Positions 39,750-49,252 of a DNA stretch of 64,000 nucleotides are shown one piece after another; the stretch's first letter is position 1; each line of letters begins with the position of its first letter. The stretch lies in assembly GCF_016798325.1 (NCBI RefSeq), contig NZ_JAERVO010000005.1, positions 186,001 through 250,000 of the forward strand. The letters are read 5' to 3'. The position numbers and the translations under genes were made by a program. The DNA is from Marinobacter mangrovi (GTDB lineage: Bacteria > Pseudomonadota > Gammaproteobacteria > Pseudomonadales > Oleiphilaceae). Under the pieces are notes generated by a model. The model worked only from the letters and a program-made list of their open reading frames with translations, was not told the origin of the DNA and did no database searches.

Positions 39750-42353
39750 CTACCCCAACAAGAGATGATGCAGCACACTCCGTAGCTTCAGCGGCTTCAC
39801 CGGCTTGTTGATCAGGTGATAGCCGAGGCCGCGAATGTGCTGCTTGAGCTCGTTGGTGTAATTGGCGGTGATCATCACCACCGGCACCGCGTCATCACGC
39901 CGGGCATGAATGGCGGCGACGGCATCGACGCCGTTCTCGTCGTTATCCAGGTGGTAGTCGGCGAGGATCAGATCCACCGGCGTGCCCGAAATATCCAGCT
40001 GCTCGTCCAGATCGTCCACGGACACCGCCGTCACGACCTCACACCCCCACCCTTCCAGCAGGGTGCGCATGCCATCGCAGATGGACCGGTCGTTGTCGAT
40101 CACCCAGACCCGGCTGCCATCGAGAGACTGCGGATGGACCGGCACGGACGCGTCGGTCGGTTGCTGGTCCGGCCGCAACTGCCCGAGAGGGACTTCCACG
40201 GCAAACATCGACCCCTGGCCTTCCACCGAATGTACGGTAATCCGGTGATCCAGCATCCGGGCAATCTTGTCCACAATGGCCAGCCCAAGACCCAATCCCT
40301 TGTCCTGCGGCGCGCCGGCGGGGCGAATGCGTTTGAACTCCTGGAAGATCTCGGTGAGCTTGTCGGCAGGAATGCCCGGTCCGGTGTCCCAAACCTCCAG
40401 CATCACGCTGTGGCGCTTGCGGCGGCAGCCCAGCAGGATGCGGCCCTCGCCCGTGTAGCGTATGGCGTTGGTGAGGAAATTGCGCAGGATGCGGGCCAGC
40501 AGCTGGGAGTCCGACTCCACCACGGCCGAGCACGGCACGAAGTGCAGGTCGATGCCCTCGGCCGTCGCCATCTGGCGGAACTCCCGGGCGATGTTGTTGA
40601 GCAGGTCACGCAGGTCGAAGGCGTTGATGTCGGGCTTGATCACGCCCGCATCCAGTTTGGAGATGTCCACCAGCGTGCCCAGCAGATTCTCCACATCGTC
40701 GAGGGAGGTGCTGACCGAGCGCACCAGACCTTCAGCACGCGGGCCGAAGGACTGCTCCATCAGGGCGCTGGTGAACAGGCGTGCGGCGTTGAGCGGCTGC
40801 AGCAGGTCGTGGCTGACGGCCGCCAGGAATTTGGTCTTGGACAGGTTGGCCCGTTCCGCTTCCATCTTGGCGTCACGCAGCCGCGCCTCGATCACCGCCC
40901 GCTCGCTGATCTCCTGGCGCAGCTTGTTGTTGAGGCCGGTGAGCGCGGCGGTGCGTTCCTTCACCCGCTGCTCCAGGTTGTCGTAAGCCTGTTGCAGGGC
41001 CAGCGCGGTGCGGCGGCGGTCGGTGATGTCGCGGATCAGGACGAAGAAGCCGATGACACGACCGTCACTGCCCCGGTTGGGCACATAGGAGCGCAACATG
41101 TAACGCTGCTGGCCGCGGGCGTTGCTCTCCTCGAATTCGAAGGTGACGTTGTTGCCCGCCAGCGCGTCCTCGACGTGCGGCATCAACCGGGCGTAGAGCT
41201 CCGGCGTGTGCACATCTTCCAGGTGACGTCCCAAAAGCGACTGGCTGCCGTCGCCGTACCAGGCCTCATAGACCTTGTTGCAGAACTGCACGGTCAGGTC
41301 CGCGCCGACATAGGCGATCAATGCGGGCACGTGGTCGGTGACGACGCGGATCCAGCGCTCGCTTTCGCGCAGGGTTTCGGCGTAGCGGTAGCGCTCGGTA
41401 ATGTCAGTGTAGGTGTTGACGTAACGCCCGTCTGTCATGGGGTGGGTGCGGATTTCCAGTACCCGGCCGTCCCGTGCCCGGTGTTCCAGCGCGTGGCAGG
41501 GCTGGCCCTGCGCATCCACGCTGGCCGGCGTCAGCAGCGGCGTGTCGGACAGGGCCATCAAGGCATCGACGCGGGTGTCCTGGCTCACCTGGCTTGGCAA
41601 CAGTCCGGTCAGGGTAACGAAGCGGTCGTTCCAGATTTCCGGCTTGCCTTCCTCGTTCACCAGCACCACGCCCTGGGACAGGTTATCCACCGTCGATTGC
41701 AGCAGACGGGACTTTTCCGCCAGCGCCCGCTCCCGACGTTCGTCCTCGGTGTTCTTCACGTCGGTGATGTCGGAGTACAGGATTACCAACCCGCCTTCCC
41801 GGGTGGGGCGTTCACTGACCTGCACCCAGCGCCCGTTGGCCAGGCGATAGACCACGCCGCCGGACTGGCTGTCCCGCTGCTCTTCCACCACCAGGCCGGT
41901 TTCCACGGCCAGGCGCTTCATGTCGGCGATGGCCACGCCGGGCTGGATGGCCTCGCCGTTGTCCGCCCAATAGCTGCGGAAGCGGCTGTTGGTGAGCACC
42001 ACGCGGTGCCGGTGATCGAACAGGACAAAGCCGTCAGCGATGCTCTCAATCGCGTCGATCAGACGCTGACTGGCGGTTTCGGCGTCTTCCCGGGCGGCGA
42101 TCAGGGCGCGGTTGCTCGACTTGAGTTCGGCCATCGCCAGGTTCAGGGCTTCGGTGCGCTCCCGTACCTGCTCGGCCAGCACGACGGAATGCTCGAAGGC
42201 AGCATAGGGCGCCGGCTTGTGGGCACCGCTGGACTCCACCCGGGTAATCAGAGCGTCCCGGATGGTCCGTAGGCGGGCGTTTTCCGCCTCCAGCTCGGCG
42301 ATGCGCTGATCCCGCGCATCCGGCTCATTCGCGATCGGCAGGGGGCTGGCCAA
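39750..42353 (-). CDS. Hybrid sensor histidine kinase with three PAS domains
   Basis: An 867-aa cytoplasmic-looking kinase with no transmembrane helix. In order: coiled coil (10-98), PAS (98-200), PAS (220-322), PAS (333-450), coiled coil, HisKA with His515 in FLAAVSHDLLQPLNAARL, HATPase with GLGLGLAIV near 686, and a C-terminal receiver with Asp799 in LILADYHLDND. It resembles ErcS-type kinases near alcohol oxidation genes. The start is placed at a TTG at 42353 because GGAG lies six bases upstream; it overlaps the FIST gene by 29 bases, so the two are co-translated. Likely phosphorylates a response regulator, possibly the LuxR-type one opposite. Confidence 0.88.
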   Translation of the reverse strand: MASPLPIANEPDARDQRIAELEAENARLRTIRDALITRVESSGAHKPAPYAAFEHSVVLAEQVRERTEALNLAMAELKSSNRALIAAREDAETASQRLIDAIESIADGFVLFDHRHRVVLTNSRFRSYWADNGEAIQPGVAIADMKRLAVETGLVVEEQRDSQSGGVVYRLANGRWVQVSERPTREGGLVILYSDITDVKNTEDERRERALAEKSRLLQSTVDNLSQGVVLVNEEGKPEIWNDRFVTLTGLLPSQVSQDTRVDALMALSDTPLLTPASVDAQGQPCHALEHRARDGRVLEIRTHPMTDGRYVNTYTDITERYRYAETLRESERWIRVVTDHVPALIAYVGADLTVQFCNKVYEAWYGDGSQSLLGRHLEDVHTPELYARLMPHVEDALAGNNVTFEFEESNARGQQRYMLRSYVPNRGSDGRVIGFFVLIRDITDRRRTALALQQAYDNLEQRVKERTAALTGLNNKLRQEISERAVIEARLRDAKMEAERANLSKTKFLAAVSHDLLQPLNAARLFTSALMEQSFGPRAEGLVRSVSTSLDDVENLLGTLVDISKLDAGVIKPDINAFDLRDLLNNIAREFRQMATAEGIDLHFVPCSAVVESDSQLLARILRNFLTNAIRYTGEGRILLGCRRKRHSVMLEVWDTGPGIPADKLTEIFQEFKRIRPAGAPQDKGLGLGLAIVDKIARMLDHRITVHSVEGQGSMFAVEVPLGQLRPDQQPTDASVPVHPQSLDGSRVWVIDNDRSICDGMRTLLEGWGCEVVTAVSVDDLDEQLDISGTPVDLILADYHLDNDENGVDAVAAIHARRDDAVPVVMITANYTNELKQHIRGLGYHLINKPVKPLKLRSVLHHLLLG

Positions 42354-43599
42354 TGACCACTCCGGTAAAGGTCTGGTTGATGTGCATGCCATCGAACTGT
42401 TCGCCGTAGGTGTTGAAGCCGATGACCCGGTGCTCCACCAGAAAATCGGACGTCTCCTGCACGAAGCCGGAATACTCGGCTTCCAGCCGGCGCAGGAAGC
42501 AGTCGCAACCAATGGTCAGGAGCGGCGGACCAACTAGCTCTTCGGCCAGCGCCAGCTGTTCGCGCAGGTTGGCCAATAGTGGCCCGGGGCGCATGGCGGT
42601 CAGCACGATGCCGGTTTCCACCGCGCAGTAGAAGGTCAGGCTGCCGTCGTCATTGACCCGCTGGACAGACCGAACGAAATACTGATCGCCAATACGCACC
42701 GCCATGGGCCGCAGGGCAAACACCTTGCGATCCAGTTCGGCGACGGTGACGCCGGCCGCTCGGGCATAGGCTTCCGCCGCCGGCTCGGCATTGAGTTCGT
42801 AGACGGTGCGTTGCTCACTGTCGGCCCGGGTCACGACCAGTTTGTCGTCCCCTTCCAGCATGTGGTGGGTCGAGAAGACCCGGAAATCGAGTGAGGTGTT
42901 CACCATCAGGACGATGGCGGCGTTGGTGTGGAAGGCACCCTGAAAATAGACATGGGTGTTGGCCAGGCGCTCGTCGTCGCCGGCGGACCCGCCAAAATGG
43001 GGAATGCTGCCCAGTGCTGCATTGAGCGTTGTCAGGACCAGTTCCTCCCGGCTCGAGAGGCCATCCAGCAAGGTGATGGCGAAGGTGTGCCCCTTAACCG
43101 GCGCCAGCGACGCTTCGCGGAACGTGGCCAGCAGGTTGTCCACAAGGCTCTGGGCGTCCTGCAGGCTGAATTGTTCCAACTCACCGATCAGCGCGCAGTC
43201 CACGGAAAAATAGCGACGGTCAAAACCGATGGCCGTGATGCAGCCTCGCCCGTAACCTTTCGGCGTGATTTCCCCGGCGGAGGTGCAGCCGGTGACCTGG
43301 ATTTCCGGAAAGACGTGTTCCAGGGCAATACCCAGCCTGGCCAGGTCGTACTCGGCGGAGCAGAAAAACAGCACACAGGCCAGATCGGGATGGTAGAGCT
43401 GGCTGGCCAGACTGGTGGCAGCCAGCTGTGGGTCGCGGGCATCGGAGCTGGCCACGCGGACCGGTGCAACGGAGGTAACGGGTAGCATGGCTTTGGGCTC
43501 GCAACCAGAATGTTTCCACTCCGATTCTACGCGCTCCAGCCACGCGTCCAATTCAACTTCAGTGCCGCTGCGGGCACGACGCATTCGAACGTAGGCCAT
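42325..43599 (-). CDS. FIST-domain sensory protein
   Basis: A 424-aa protein with FIST_N and FIST_C domains: FPEIQVTGCTSAGEITPKGYG and FGGSAGDDERLANTHVYF are typical FIST_N segments, and the region after ~250 (GFNTYGEQFDGMHINQTFTGVV at the end) is FIST_C. FIST domains are predicted to bind small ligands, perhaps amino acids, and often accompany kinases. It is followed by the hybrid kinase with an overlap, suggesting it supplies ligand sensing to a kinase that lacks its own extracellular domain. Start is uncertain: 43599 (used) or an inner ATG at residue 38. Confidence 0.87.
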   Translation of the reverse strand: MAYVRMRRARSGTEVELDAWLERVESEWKHSGCEPKAMLPVTSVAPVRVASSDARDPQLAATSLASQLYHPDLACVLFFCSAEYDLARLGIALEHVFPEIQVTGCTSAGEITPKGYGRGCITAIGFDRRYFSVDCALIGELEQFSLQDAQSLVDNLLATFREASLAPVKGHTFAITLLDGLSSREELVLTTLNAALGSIPHFGGSAGDDERLANTHVYFQGAFHTNAAIVLMVNTSLDFRVFSTHHMLEGDDKLVVTRADSEQRTVYELNAEPAAEAYARAAGVTVAELDRKVFALRPMAVRIGDQYFVRSVQRVNDDGSLTFYCAVETGIVLTAMRPGPLLANLREQLALAEELVGPPLLTIGCDCFLRRLEAEYSGFVQETSDFLVEHRVIGFNTYGEQFDGMHINQTFTGVVIGQPPADRE

Positions 43600-43674
43600 T
43601 GATTCTCAAGCTCTGAAAACGCCCATCAACACCCTTACAGCCGCACCCGGCCGGCAAAACGACACTTTGGTAGT

Positions 43675-43703
43675 AGGCGGCCGGCCCGATTCACCGGCCG
43701 CCT
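43675..43703 (-). terminator. Hairpin downstream of porin gene
   Basis: AGGCGGCCGG and CCGGCCGCCT form a perfect 10-bp stem with a 9-base loop, 16 bases after the porin stop on the minus strand. No clear T run follows. Confidence 0.6.
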
Positions 43704-43718
43704 GCTTCGCCTGCCGGG

Positions 43719-44810
43719 TCAGAACAGCACGATGGCACCCAGGGCGATGGTGTCCGCATCGGCGGCATCGGCGCCGGTGGACTTGGTGGTCTGCTCGAAC
43801 ATGTTGTATTCGGCAACCAGCTTGAAGTTACTGTTGATGTCGTGGAACAGGCCGATGGACGTGTTCTCGGTTTCGAAATCACCGATATCGGAGTCCGTTT
43901 CACCGTAGGACAGCACCAGTTTGTTGGAACCCAGCTGGTAGGCGCCCTGCACCAGGAAACCGTCGGCGTTGTCTTCCGGCAATGCGGCGGCCTGGTTGGT
44001 GATCAGCACGGGCGGATCGCCATCCGAGTTGAAGCCGGAGGCGGCCAGGGTCAGGCCGGCCACGCTGGCTTTGAGGCCGTAGCCCACAGCGGATGAATTC
44101 ACCTCGGTATCGGTGGTGTCGCTCTTCGAGGTCTGGTAGCGGCCGTTCACCCAGGCGGTCAGGGCCACGCCGTTGAGATCCATGTTGTAGGTGATCTCGG
44201 ATTCGAAGCGGGGCGCTTCCTCATAGGCGTCGGAACCGGCAGTCGAGGCCGGATCCAGAATACCGGCCGCGATGTTCAGGCCACCCATATCCGGAGACCG
44301 GTAGGTGATCTGGGCGGTCGGCGTCGGATAGGCGTAACCGGTGCGGATGTTGCCGAACGATACGCCACCCGGCGCGCCCGGCGATCCGAAGCCCATCAGG
44401 ATCTCATCCAGGAAGATGTTGTTGCGGGAATACAGGCCAAAGTCCTTACCGATCAGCACCTGACCGAAGCTGCCGTCCACCGTGGCGTAGAACTGGCGCA
44501 CGTCGATCGAGGTATCGGTGGGTGAATCCAGGCTGTCGTTGATGCTGGTCCAGAAGGAGGACCGGCCGCCCAGGGTCAGGTCGCCCATCTCCTTGCTGAA
44601 GTTGAAGCCGATGGTATTGGGCAGGAAACCCATCTTGACCCGGGACTGGCGCACGTCGGCGATGTTGTCGTCCCGGTTCACGTAGAACGCGTTGAAATAG
44701 CCGTCCGCAGAGAAAGTCGTTCCGTCCTCGTTATAGAGCTCGACGGCCGCATTGGCCTGCGCGGCCACACCCGCGGCAATCGCGAGCGCGAGAAGCTTCT
44801 TGTTGTTCAT
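43719..44810 (-). CDS. Gram-negative porin
   Basis: A 363-aa outer-membrane porin. The signal peptide is MNNKKLLALAIAAGVAAQANA; the mature protein is rich in alternating beta-strands and ends in IALGAIVLF, with a C-terminal Phe. YFNAFYVNRDDNIADVRQSRV early and FGQVLIGKDFGLYSRNNIF in the middle are like family Porin_4. It probably allows diffusion of small anionic or neutral solutes. ATG at 44810 follows GGGGGCT and a tandem ATG. It is monocistronic, between the FIST gene (~120 bp downstream) and the WS/DGAT gene, with a long leader region of ~216 bp. Confidence 0.88.
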   Translation of the reverse strand: MNNKKLLALAIAAGVAAQANAAVELYNEDGTTFSADGYFNAFYVNRDDNIADVRQSRVKMGFLPNTIGFNFSKEMGDLTLGGRSSFWTSINDSLDSPTDTSIDVRQFYATVDGSFGQVLIGKDFGLYSRNNIFLDEILMGFGSPGAPGGVSFGNIRTGYAYPTPTAQITYRSPDMGGLNIAAGILDPASTAGSDAYEEAPRFESEITYNMDLNGVALTAWVNGRYQTSKSDTTDTEVNSSAVGYGLKASVAGLTLAASGFNSDGDPPVLITNQAAALPEDNADGFLVQGAYQLGSNKLVLSYGETDSDIGDFETENTSIGLFHDINSNFKLVAEYNMFEQTTKSTGADAADADTIALGAIVLF

Positions 44811-45026
44811 CATAGCCCCCAGATGTTGTTGTTCGATCATCAGGGTCGCCGGACAGCGGGACCGGTCGCCCTGGCAGGCATCCGTCGGGATGCACAGGCC
44901 CATGGTCGGTTAAGGGCTGTGGGGGAGATATGCGCCAAGAGCGCTGATTTGGCGGTCTTTTGGGAGGTAACACAGAAGCGACTTTAGCCTTACGACCGTA
45001 CCGGCCGATGGTGCTATACCGGAGAG

Positions 45027-46415
45027 TTACTGCCAGTTCTGGAGAGCTTTGACGCAATCATCGAGAAAGGGTTTGGGATCCGCCATGACGGCTTCGTCCG
45101 CCACCACGCCAAACTGTACGCAGCCGGCGTAGCTGACAATGCTCACCCCCAGTCCGATGTCGCCGGACTGGGGCACCCAGAACATCTGTTCTCGCACCCT
45201 GCAACCGGCCAGATAGCGCGGCTCCGGCGTGCCCGGGACGTTGGAAACCACCGCGCTGGCCTTACGGCAGAACAGGTCCGCCACCGATTGCTGCCAGCCC
45301 CGGGGCAGGAGTCCGGCCGAACACATCAGCCCCCAGGAAATCCCCGGTTGCCAGGAGCGCTTGAGGCGGCGGGTCTCATGCTTCACCCGGTACAGGCACT
45401 CCAGCGGGCTGTGGGCATCCACCGGCAACGGCACGAAGACGGTGCCGAACAGGTTGCCCAGTTCGCCGGGTTCGGGCTTCACCGAGTCCGGCAGCAGGCC
45501 GCGGATATCCACCGGTACCGCAGCGTGGAGCAATACCTCTTCCAGATCCAGCTCGTCGTTTTCCAGCTGCTTCCGCAGGGCCTGGGCCACACAGGCCAGC
45601 AACACATCGTTGATCTTGCAGTGTGTGGTGTTGGCGATGTGACGGAACGCCGCCAGCGGAATCGGCGCCGACCAGCGACACTGGCGTCGGCCCAGCAGAC
45701 CCGGTTTGAGGCGCGTCGGCGTGTCTTCCGGCTCCAGCACGTATTCGCTGAGTTCGTTGACCAGTTTCAGCCCGGTCCAGGCGGCCTTTTCCAGTTGCCG
45801 CCGACGTTTCGACAGAGCGTCGGCCGGCTCGTCCGAGGCCTCGACATCTTCCACGCGGCCCTCATCCGCCAGGGTGACCTGCGACTGCAGCCAATCCCAG
45901 CCCGCATCCAGCCAGCGATTGGCGCCGGTGATCCGATCGCCGCCGGCCAGGTCCGGCGGCATGGCGTCGGGTGCGGTGGTGGTCAGCGCGTTGAACAGTT
46001 CAATCAGGGACAGGCCATCGGCGTAGCAATGGTGCATGCGCAGCAACAGCGCCGCCCCACCCTGGGCCCGGGGAATCAGCCAGAAGCCCCAGCGCGGACG
46101 GTAGTCCGGCATCGGCTGGTTGAGGCGGGCCGACAGCCATTCCTGCAGGCGCGCTTCGTCCATGGGTTCGGGTTCAACGTGGACGTGGTGGCGCAGGCGG
46201 AACAGGTCGTCCTCTTCCCAGACCCAGGCCGCGCCCTTGCGAACCGGTCGACAGCGGAAACGGGCAATGCGCAGCCAGTGGTTCTCGAGGAAATGCCGAA
46301 AGACGGGGGCCGTCAGACCGTCCACCCGCAACAGGACGGTAATGGTCATGGGGTTGGCGGGAGACTCCATGGAAAGCCAGGCGGCATCGACCGGGGACAA
46401 TAAGCTGGATTCCAT
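45027..46415 (-). CDS. Wax ester synthase / acyl-CoA:diacylglycerol acyltransferase (WS/DGAT)
   Basis: A 462-aa acyltransferase. The catalytic HHxxxDG motif is seen as MHHCYADGLSL (His128, His129, Asp133), and the N-terminal MESSLLSPVDAAWLSMESP and ANPMTITVLLRVDGL match the bacterial WS/DGAT family. VSNVPGTPEPRYLAGCRV and the later GLGVSIVSYAGCVQFGVVAD block are the C-terminal domain. It esterifies fatty alcohols or diacylglycerols with acyl-CoA at membranes, forming wax esters or triacylglycerol; such enzymes are typical of Marinobacter. No acyl-CoA reductase is in the window. Confidence 0.93.
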   Translation of the reverse strand: MESSLLSPVDAAWLSMESPANPMTITVLLRVDGLTAPVFRHFLENHWLRIARFRCRPVRKGAAWVWEEDDLFRLRHHVHVEPEPMDEARLQEWLSARLNQPMPDYRPRWGFWLIPRAQGGAALLLRMHHCYADGLSLIELFNALTTTAPDAMPPDLAGGDRITGANRWLDAGWDWLQSQVTLADEGRVEDVEASDEPADALSKRRRQLEKAAWTGLKLVNELSEYVLEPEDTPTRLKPGLLGRRQCRWSAPIPLAAFRHIANTTHCKINDVLLACVAQALRKQLENDELDLEEVLLHAAVPVDIRGLLPDSVKPEPGELGNLFGTVFVPLPVDAHSPLECLYRVKHETRRLKRSWQPGISWGLMCSAGLLPRGWQQSVADLFCRKASAVVSNVPGTPEPRYLAGCRVREQMFWVPQSGDIGLGVSIVSYAGCVQFGVVADEAVMADPKPFLDDCVKALQNWQ

Positions 46416-46909
46416 GTGACTCAACGTCTGACCCTAACTGATGCGGTAGCTGAACAACGCCCCGGTGGTTGTTATTGGTACCGGTGACATTCCCATGACA
46501 GGCAAAGCATTGTGCCAGACATGCAGGACCCGCTCCATATCGCCTGCCACAAACTGAAAAACCCGTAACAACGCGATATTACAAAAAATAACCCGCACCC
46601 GGGCGGACATCCTTATACTCGGGGTAAGGAAAAGATTGCACCCTAACTTGTCATCCCGGGCCAAAGCAGTATTAAGACCATGGTCTAACGACTACCCTAA
46701 CCCCCTGATTCTTCGTGCTATAACTTGGGGTGACCCAAATGGCAGCGAAAAAGGGGTAATCCGCGCCAATAAAGGTCTGGAATAATGGGTTAGTGTCCAC
46801 TCAGAGACACCAGCACTGACCGGGTGAACCTCACAAAACAATAAGCCGTGCCGTTCATTTCTGACGTATAACCAGGCAGGGCACCATAACCCGGATACGG
46901 GAGGCCGAC
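46416..46909. other. Intergenic region between WS/DGAT and hydrolase genes
   Basis: 494 bp between divergently transcribed genes. A perfect palindrome AGACCATGGTCT (46676-46687) and lower GC than elsewhere suggest regulatory DNA. No coding frame with a plausible start was found. GGGAGG near 46899 serves the hydrolase gene. Confidence 0.55.
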
Positions 46910-47839
46910 ATGAAAGCAAGTCACGTTCGCAAGCTGATCAAGCCGATCGACAGCGCCTATTCGGAGATGTTCTCAGGCCGCGTCTATCGCGTGGGCAAGG
47001 GCGCGGTGTCCGTGCGCAACCACAGCGGTGAAGCGGAACAGACGGTGATTGGTGTTCACGGCTTCCTGGAAAACCATTGTTACTTCACCCAGGCCTACGA
47101 GTCCCCCACCACCGAGCTGATCCTGCTGACCTGCAGCAACTACCACATTCCGGTCAACGGCGTGACGCCGGAGACGCCGGACTGGGAAGTGCCGATCAAA
47201 CACCTGGAAGCCACCATCGAATACGACGCCTGTATCCTGAACCAGGCGCTGGCCAACCTGCCGACCACCGAACGGGTCCGGCTGCACGGCCACTCCCGCG
47301 GCGGCGCGGTCATTCTGGAAGGCGTCCGCCAGCGTCCGGAGCTGTACGAGAACGTGGAAGTGGTGCTGGAAGCGCCGGTGCTGCCCCAGGCCAGGCTGCA
47401 CGCACTGGTGACCACCCTGCTGGAACCGGTGAGCCACGGCATGTGGCCCTGGCTGATCCGTCTGATCAACACCGCGCCGTCATCGGCCTACGGCCAGACC
47501 TTCTTCGGCAAGATGAACCCGCGCAAGAAACAGCTGCTGAGTCACCTGTTCTCCGCGACCCGGGATCACCTGACCATCGTGCGCAACATCGAGAACATCA
47601 TGGCGTGGATGGAGCGCACCCCGACGGACGTCTACAACGACATCCGCCACGGCACCTTCCTGATTCCGCAGGTGGATCGCATCCTCGACCGCGGCGCCAT
47701 GCTCAACAGCGCCCGCCAGAGCCCGACCACCATGCGCATCATTGAAACCGAAGCGCCCAGCCACTTCATCACGCTGGACAGCAAGGAGTGGATTCCGTCG
47801 CTGGAGACCTTGCCCCAGGCGTCGTCCGGGTTGGCTTGA
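46910..47839 (+). CDS. Alpha/beta hydrolase
   Basis: A 309-aa alpha/beta-fold hydrolase. The oxyanion/HG motif is VIGVHGFLENHCYF (near residue 46), the nucleophile elbow is HGHSRGGAV (Ser at ~129), and the catalytic His is likely in APSHFITLDSKEWI near residue 284. It has no signal peptide. It could be an esterase, lipase or a thioesterase; proximity to a WS/DGAT gene and a PHA-system gene suggests lipid metabolism, but this is inferred only. Start has GGGAGG. Confidence 0.85.
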   Translation: MKASHVRKLIKPIDSAYSEMFSGRVYRVGKGAVSVRNHSGEAEQTVIGVHGFLENHCYFTQAYESPTTELILLTCSNYHIPVNGVTPETPDWEVPIKHLEATIEYDACILNQALANLPTTERVRLHGHSRGGAVILEGVRQRPELYENVEVVLEAPVLPQARLHALVTTLLEPVSHGMWPWLIRLINTAPSSAYGQTFFGKMNPRKKQLLSHLFSATRDHLTIVRNIENIMAWMERTPTDVYNDIRHGTFLIPQVDRILDRGAMLNSARQSPTTMRIIETEAPSHFITLDSKEWIPSLETLPQASSGLA

Positions 47840-47884
47840 ATCGACTCAGAGACTGACAGCCGACTCATCGAGAGTGAGACGCCG

Positions 47885-47914
47885 TAAAACCCCTCGCCCC
47901 TGGCGGGAGAGGGG
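47885..47914 (-). terminator. Rho-independent terminator, also a common repeat type
   Basis: Read on the minus strand: CCCCTC, loop region, GAGGGG followed by TTTTA, placed downstream of the PHA-system gene. The CCCTCGCCCCTGGCGGGAGAGG sequence is a frequent intergenic motif in gammaproteobacteria (given in two pieces: CCCTCGCCCC and GGCGGGAGAGG). It also lies after the plus-strand hydrolase. Confidence 0.65.
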
Positions 47915-47962
47915 CTTGGGGAGAGGGAGTGAATGACTGGAATTCGGGCGCTAAGAATTTCC

Positions 47963-48244
47963 TCAGGCGCCGTCGACCAGCTTGTCCAACTGGGACTGAA
48001 TTTCCGATTCGAACCGCGACTTGAACGGTCGCAGCATCAGACCCAGCTCCAGGTGCACCTGCAATTCTTCCGGCGTCACGTTGAGATGCCCTTTCACGCC
48101 GCTGCGCTTGAAACGCAGGGTGTCGCCTTCCCACTGGTAATCCACATCGAACTGTTTGGACAGATCCTGGGCCAGGGATTCGGCGGCCTGGCGGGCGTGG
48201 TCGTGATCGAGGGAGTGGTGACGGTTGATATCAATGGTGGACAT
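47963..48244 (-). CDS. Polyhydroxyalkanoic acid system family protein
   Basis: A 93-aa protein matching the small PHA-system/PhaG-region family (PF09650-type): MSTIDINRHHSLDHDHARQA at the N-terminus with a histidine-rich start, then LRFKRSGVKGHLNVTPEELQ and LGLMLRPFKSRFESEI. It probably binds or is linked to polyester granules; the exact role is unclear. It lies in reverse orientation before ubiE, as in other Pseudomonas-like genomes. Start at 48244 is supported by the conserved N-terminus. Confidence 0.82.
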   Translation of the reverse strand: MSTIDINRHHSLDHDHARQAAESLAQDLSKQFDVDYQWEGDTLRFKRSGVKGHLNVTPEELQVHLELGLMLRPFKSRFESEIQSQLDKLVDGA

Positions 48245-48466
48245 GCTTACCCCGGTAAATGATGGAAAGGTTGATTCGGGCGCCTTCTGGGAGGGCCTTT
48301 AAATGGTTTACCCGGCAGTTTAAGGCTTTCCCATACGGGCGCAACCGGGTGCCTGACAACGCTTCCCGCTTGTAGCCTGCCGTCTTCCCGTTAGAATACA
48401 GGATTGCCCGGCGAGGACGGCTGAATGTTCAGCCCGCGCCTTCATTTCCCGAGGGGACCACTGCTC

Positions 48467-49252
48467 ATGACTGACCCGCAGACCAAACACGCCGAGACCC
48501 AGTCGTCACCGGACGAAAGCACCGACTTCGGCTATCGCCAGGTGCGGCGTTCAGAAAAGGCTGGCCAGGTGGCAGAGGTCTTCCATTCCGTAGCCGGCAA
48601 GTACGACATCATGAACGACCTCATGTCGATGGGCATCCACCGGCTGTGGAAACGGTTCACCATCGAACTGAGCGGCGTGCGTCCCGGCCACCGCGTACTG
48701 GACATTGCCGGCGGCACCGGCGACCTGACCATGAAGTTCTCCGACCTGGTGGGCCGTGACGGGCAGGTGGTGCTGGCCGACATCAACGCGTCGATGCTGC
48801 AGGTGGGCCGTAGCCGCCTTACCGACCGCGGCTACGTGGGCAACATCGAGTACGTCCAGGCGGACGCCGAGCACCTACCCTTCCCGGACAACAGCTTCAA
48901 CGCCGTTAGCATCGCTTTCGGCCTGCGCAACGTCACCGACAAGGACCAGGCCCTGCGCGACATGTGCCGGGTGCTGAAGCCCGGTGGAAAACTACTGGTG
49001 CTGGAGTTCTCCAAGCCCACCAACCCGCTGCTGAACAAGGCGTATGACCTGTATTCCTTCAACGCCCTGCCGCTGATGGGCCAGCTCATCGCGGGCGACA
49101 GCAGCAGCTATCAGTACCTGGCGGAATCCATCCGCATGCACCCGGACCAGGAGACACTCAAGGGCATGATGGATACGGCCGGTTTCGTACAGACCCGCTA
49201 CCACAACATGACCGGCGGCATCGTCGCCCTGCACGCCGGGATCAAGCCCTGA
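48467..49252 (+). CDS. ubiE: Ubiquinone/menaquinone C-methyltransferase UbiE
   Basis: A 261-aa SAM methyltransferase. Motif [37 protein letters not shown] and the C-terminal [17 protein letters not shown] are characteristic. It methylates the quinone ring in ubiquinone biosynthesis. The ATG at 48467 follows GAGGGG at 10 bases; an upstream in-frame start at 48425 is rejected. Its stop overlaps the ubiJ start by one base. Confidence 0.96.
   Translation: MTDPQTKHAETQSSPDESTDFGYRQVRRSEKAGQVAEVFHSVAGKYDIMNDLMSMGIHRLWKRFTIELSGVRPGHRVLDIAGGTGDLTMKFSDLVGRDGQVVLADINASMLQVGRSRLTDRGYVGNIEYVQADAEHLPFPDNSFNAVSIAFGLRNVTDKDQALRDMCRVLKPGGKLLVLEFSKPTNPLLNKAYDLYSFNALPLMGQLIAGDSSSYQYLAESIRMHPDQETLKGMMDTAGFVQTRYHNMTGGIVALHAGIKP

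Noticed and set aside
39816-42272. An 818-codon plus-strand open frame
   Set aside because: It is antisense to the hybrid kinase with composition typical of a shadow frame; no conserved motif was found.
46434-46664. A 76-codon minus-strand frame in the WS/DGAT-hydrolase gap
   Set aside because: No ribosome binding site or recognisable protein feature, in a region that looks regulatory.
48001-48020. A tRNA-like GATTCGAACC box
   Set aside because: It lies inside the PHA-system coding gene and no cloverleaf or acceptor stem can be built around it.
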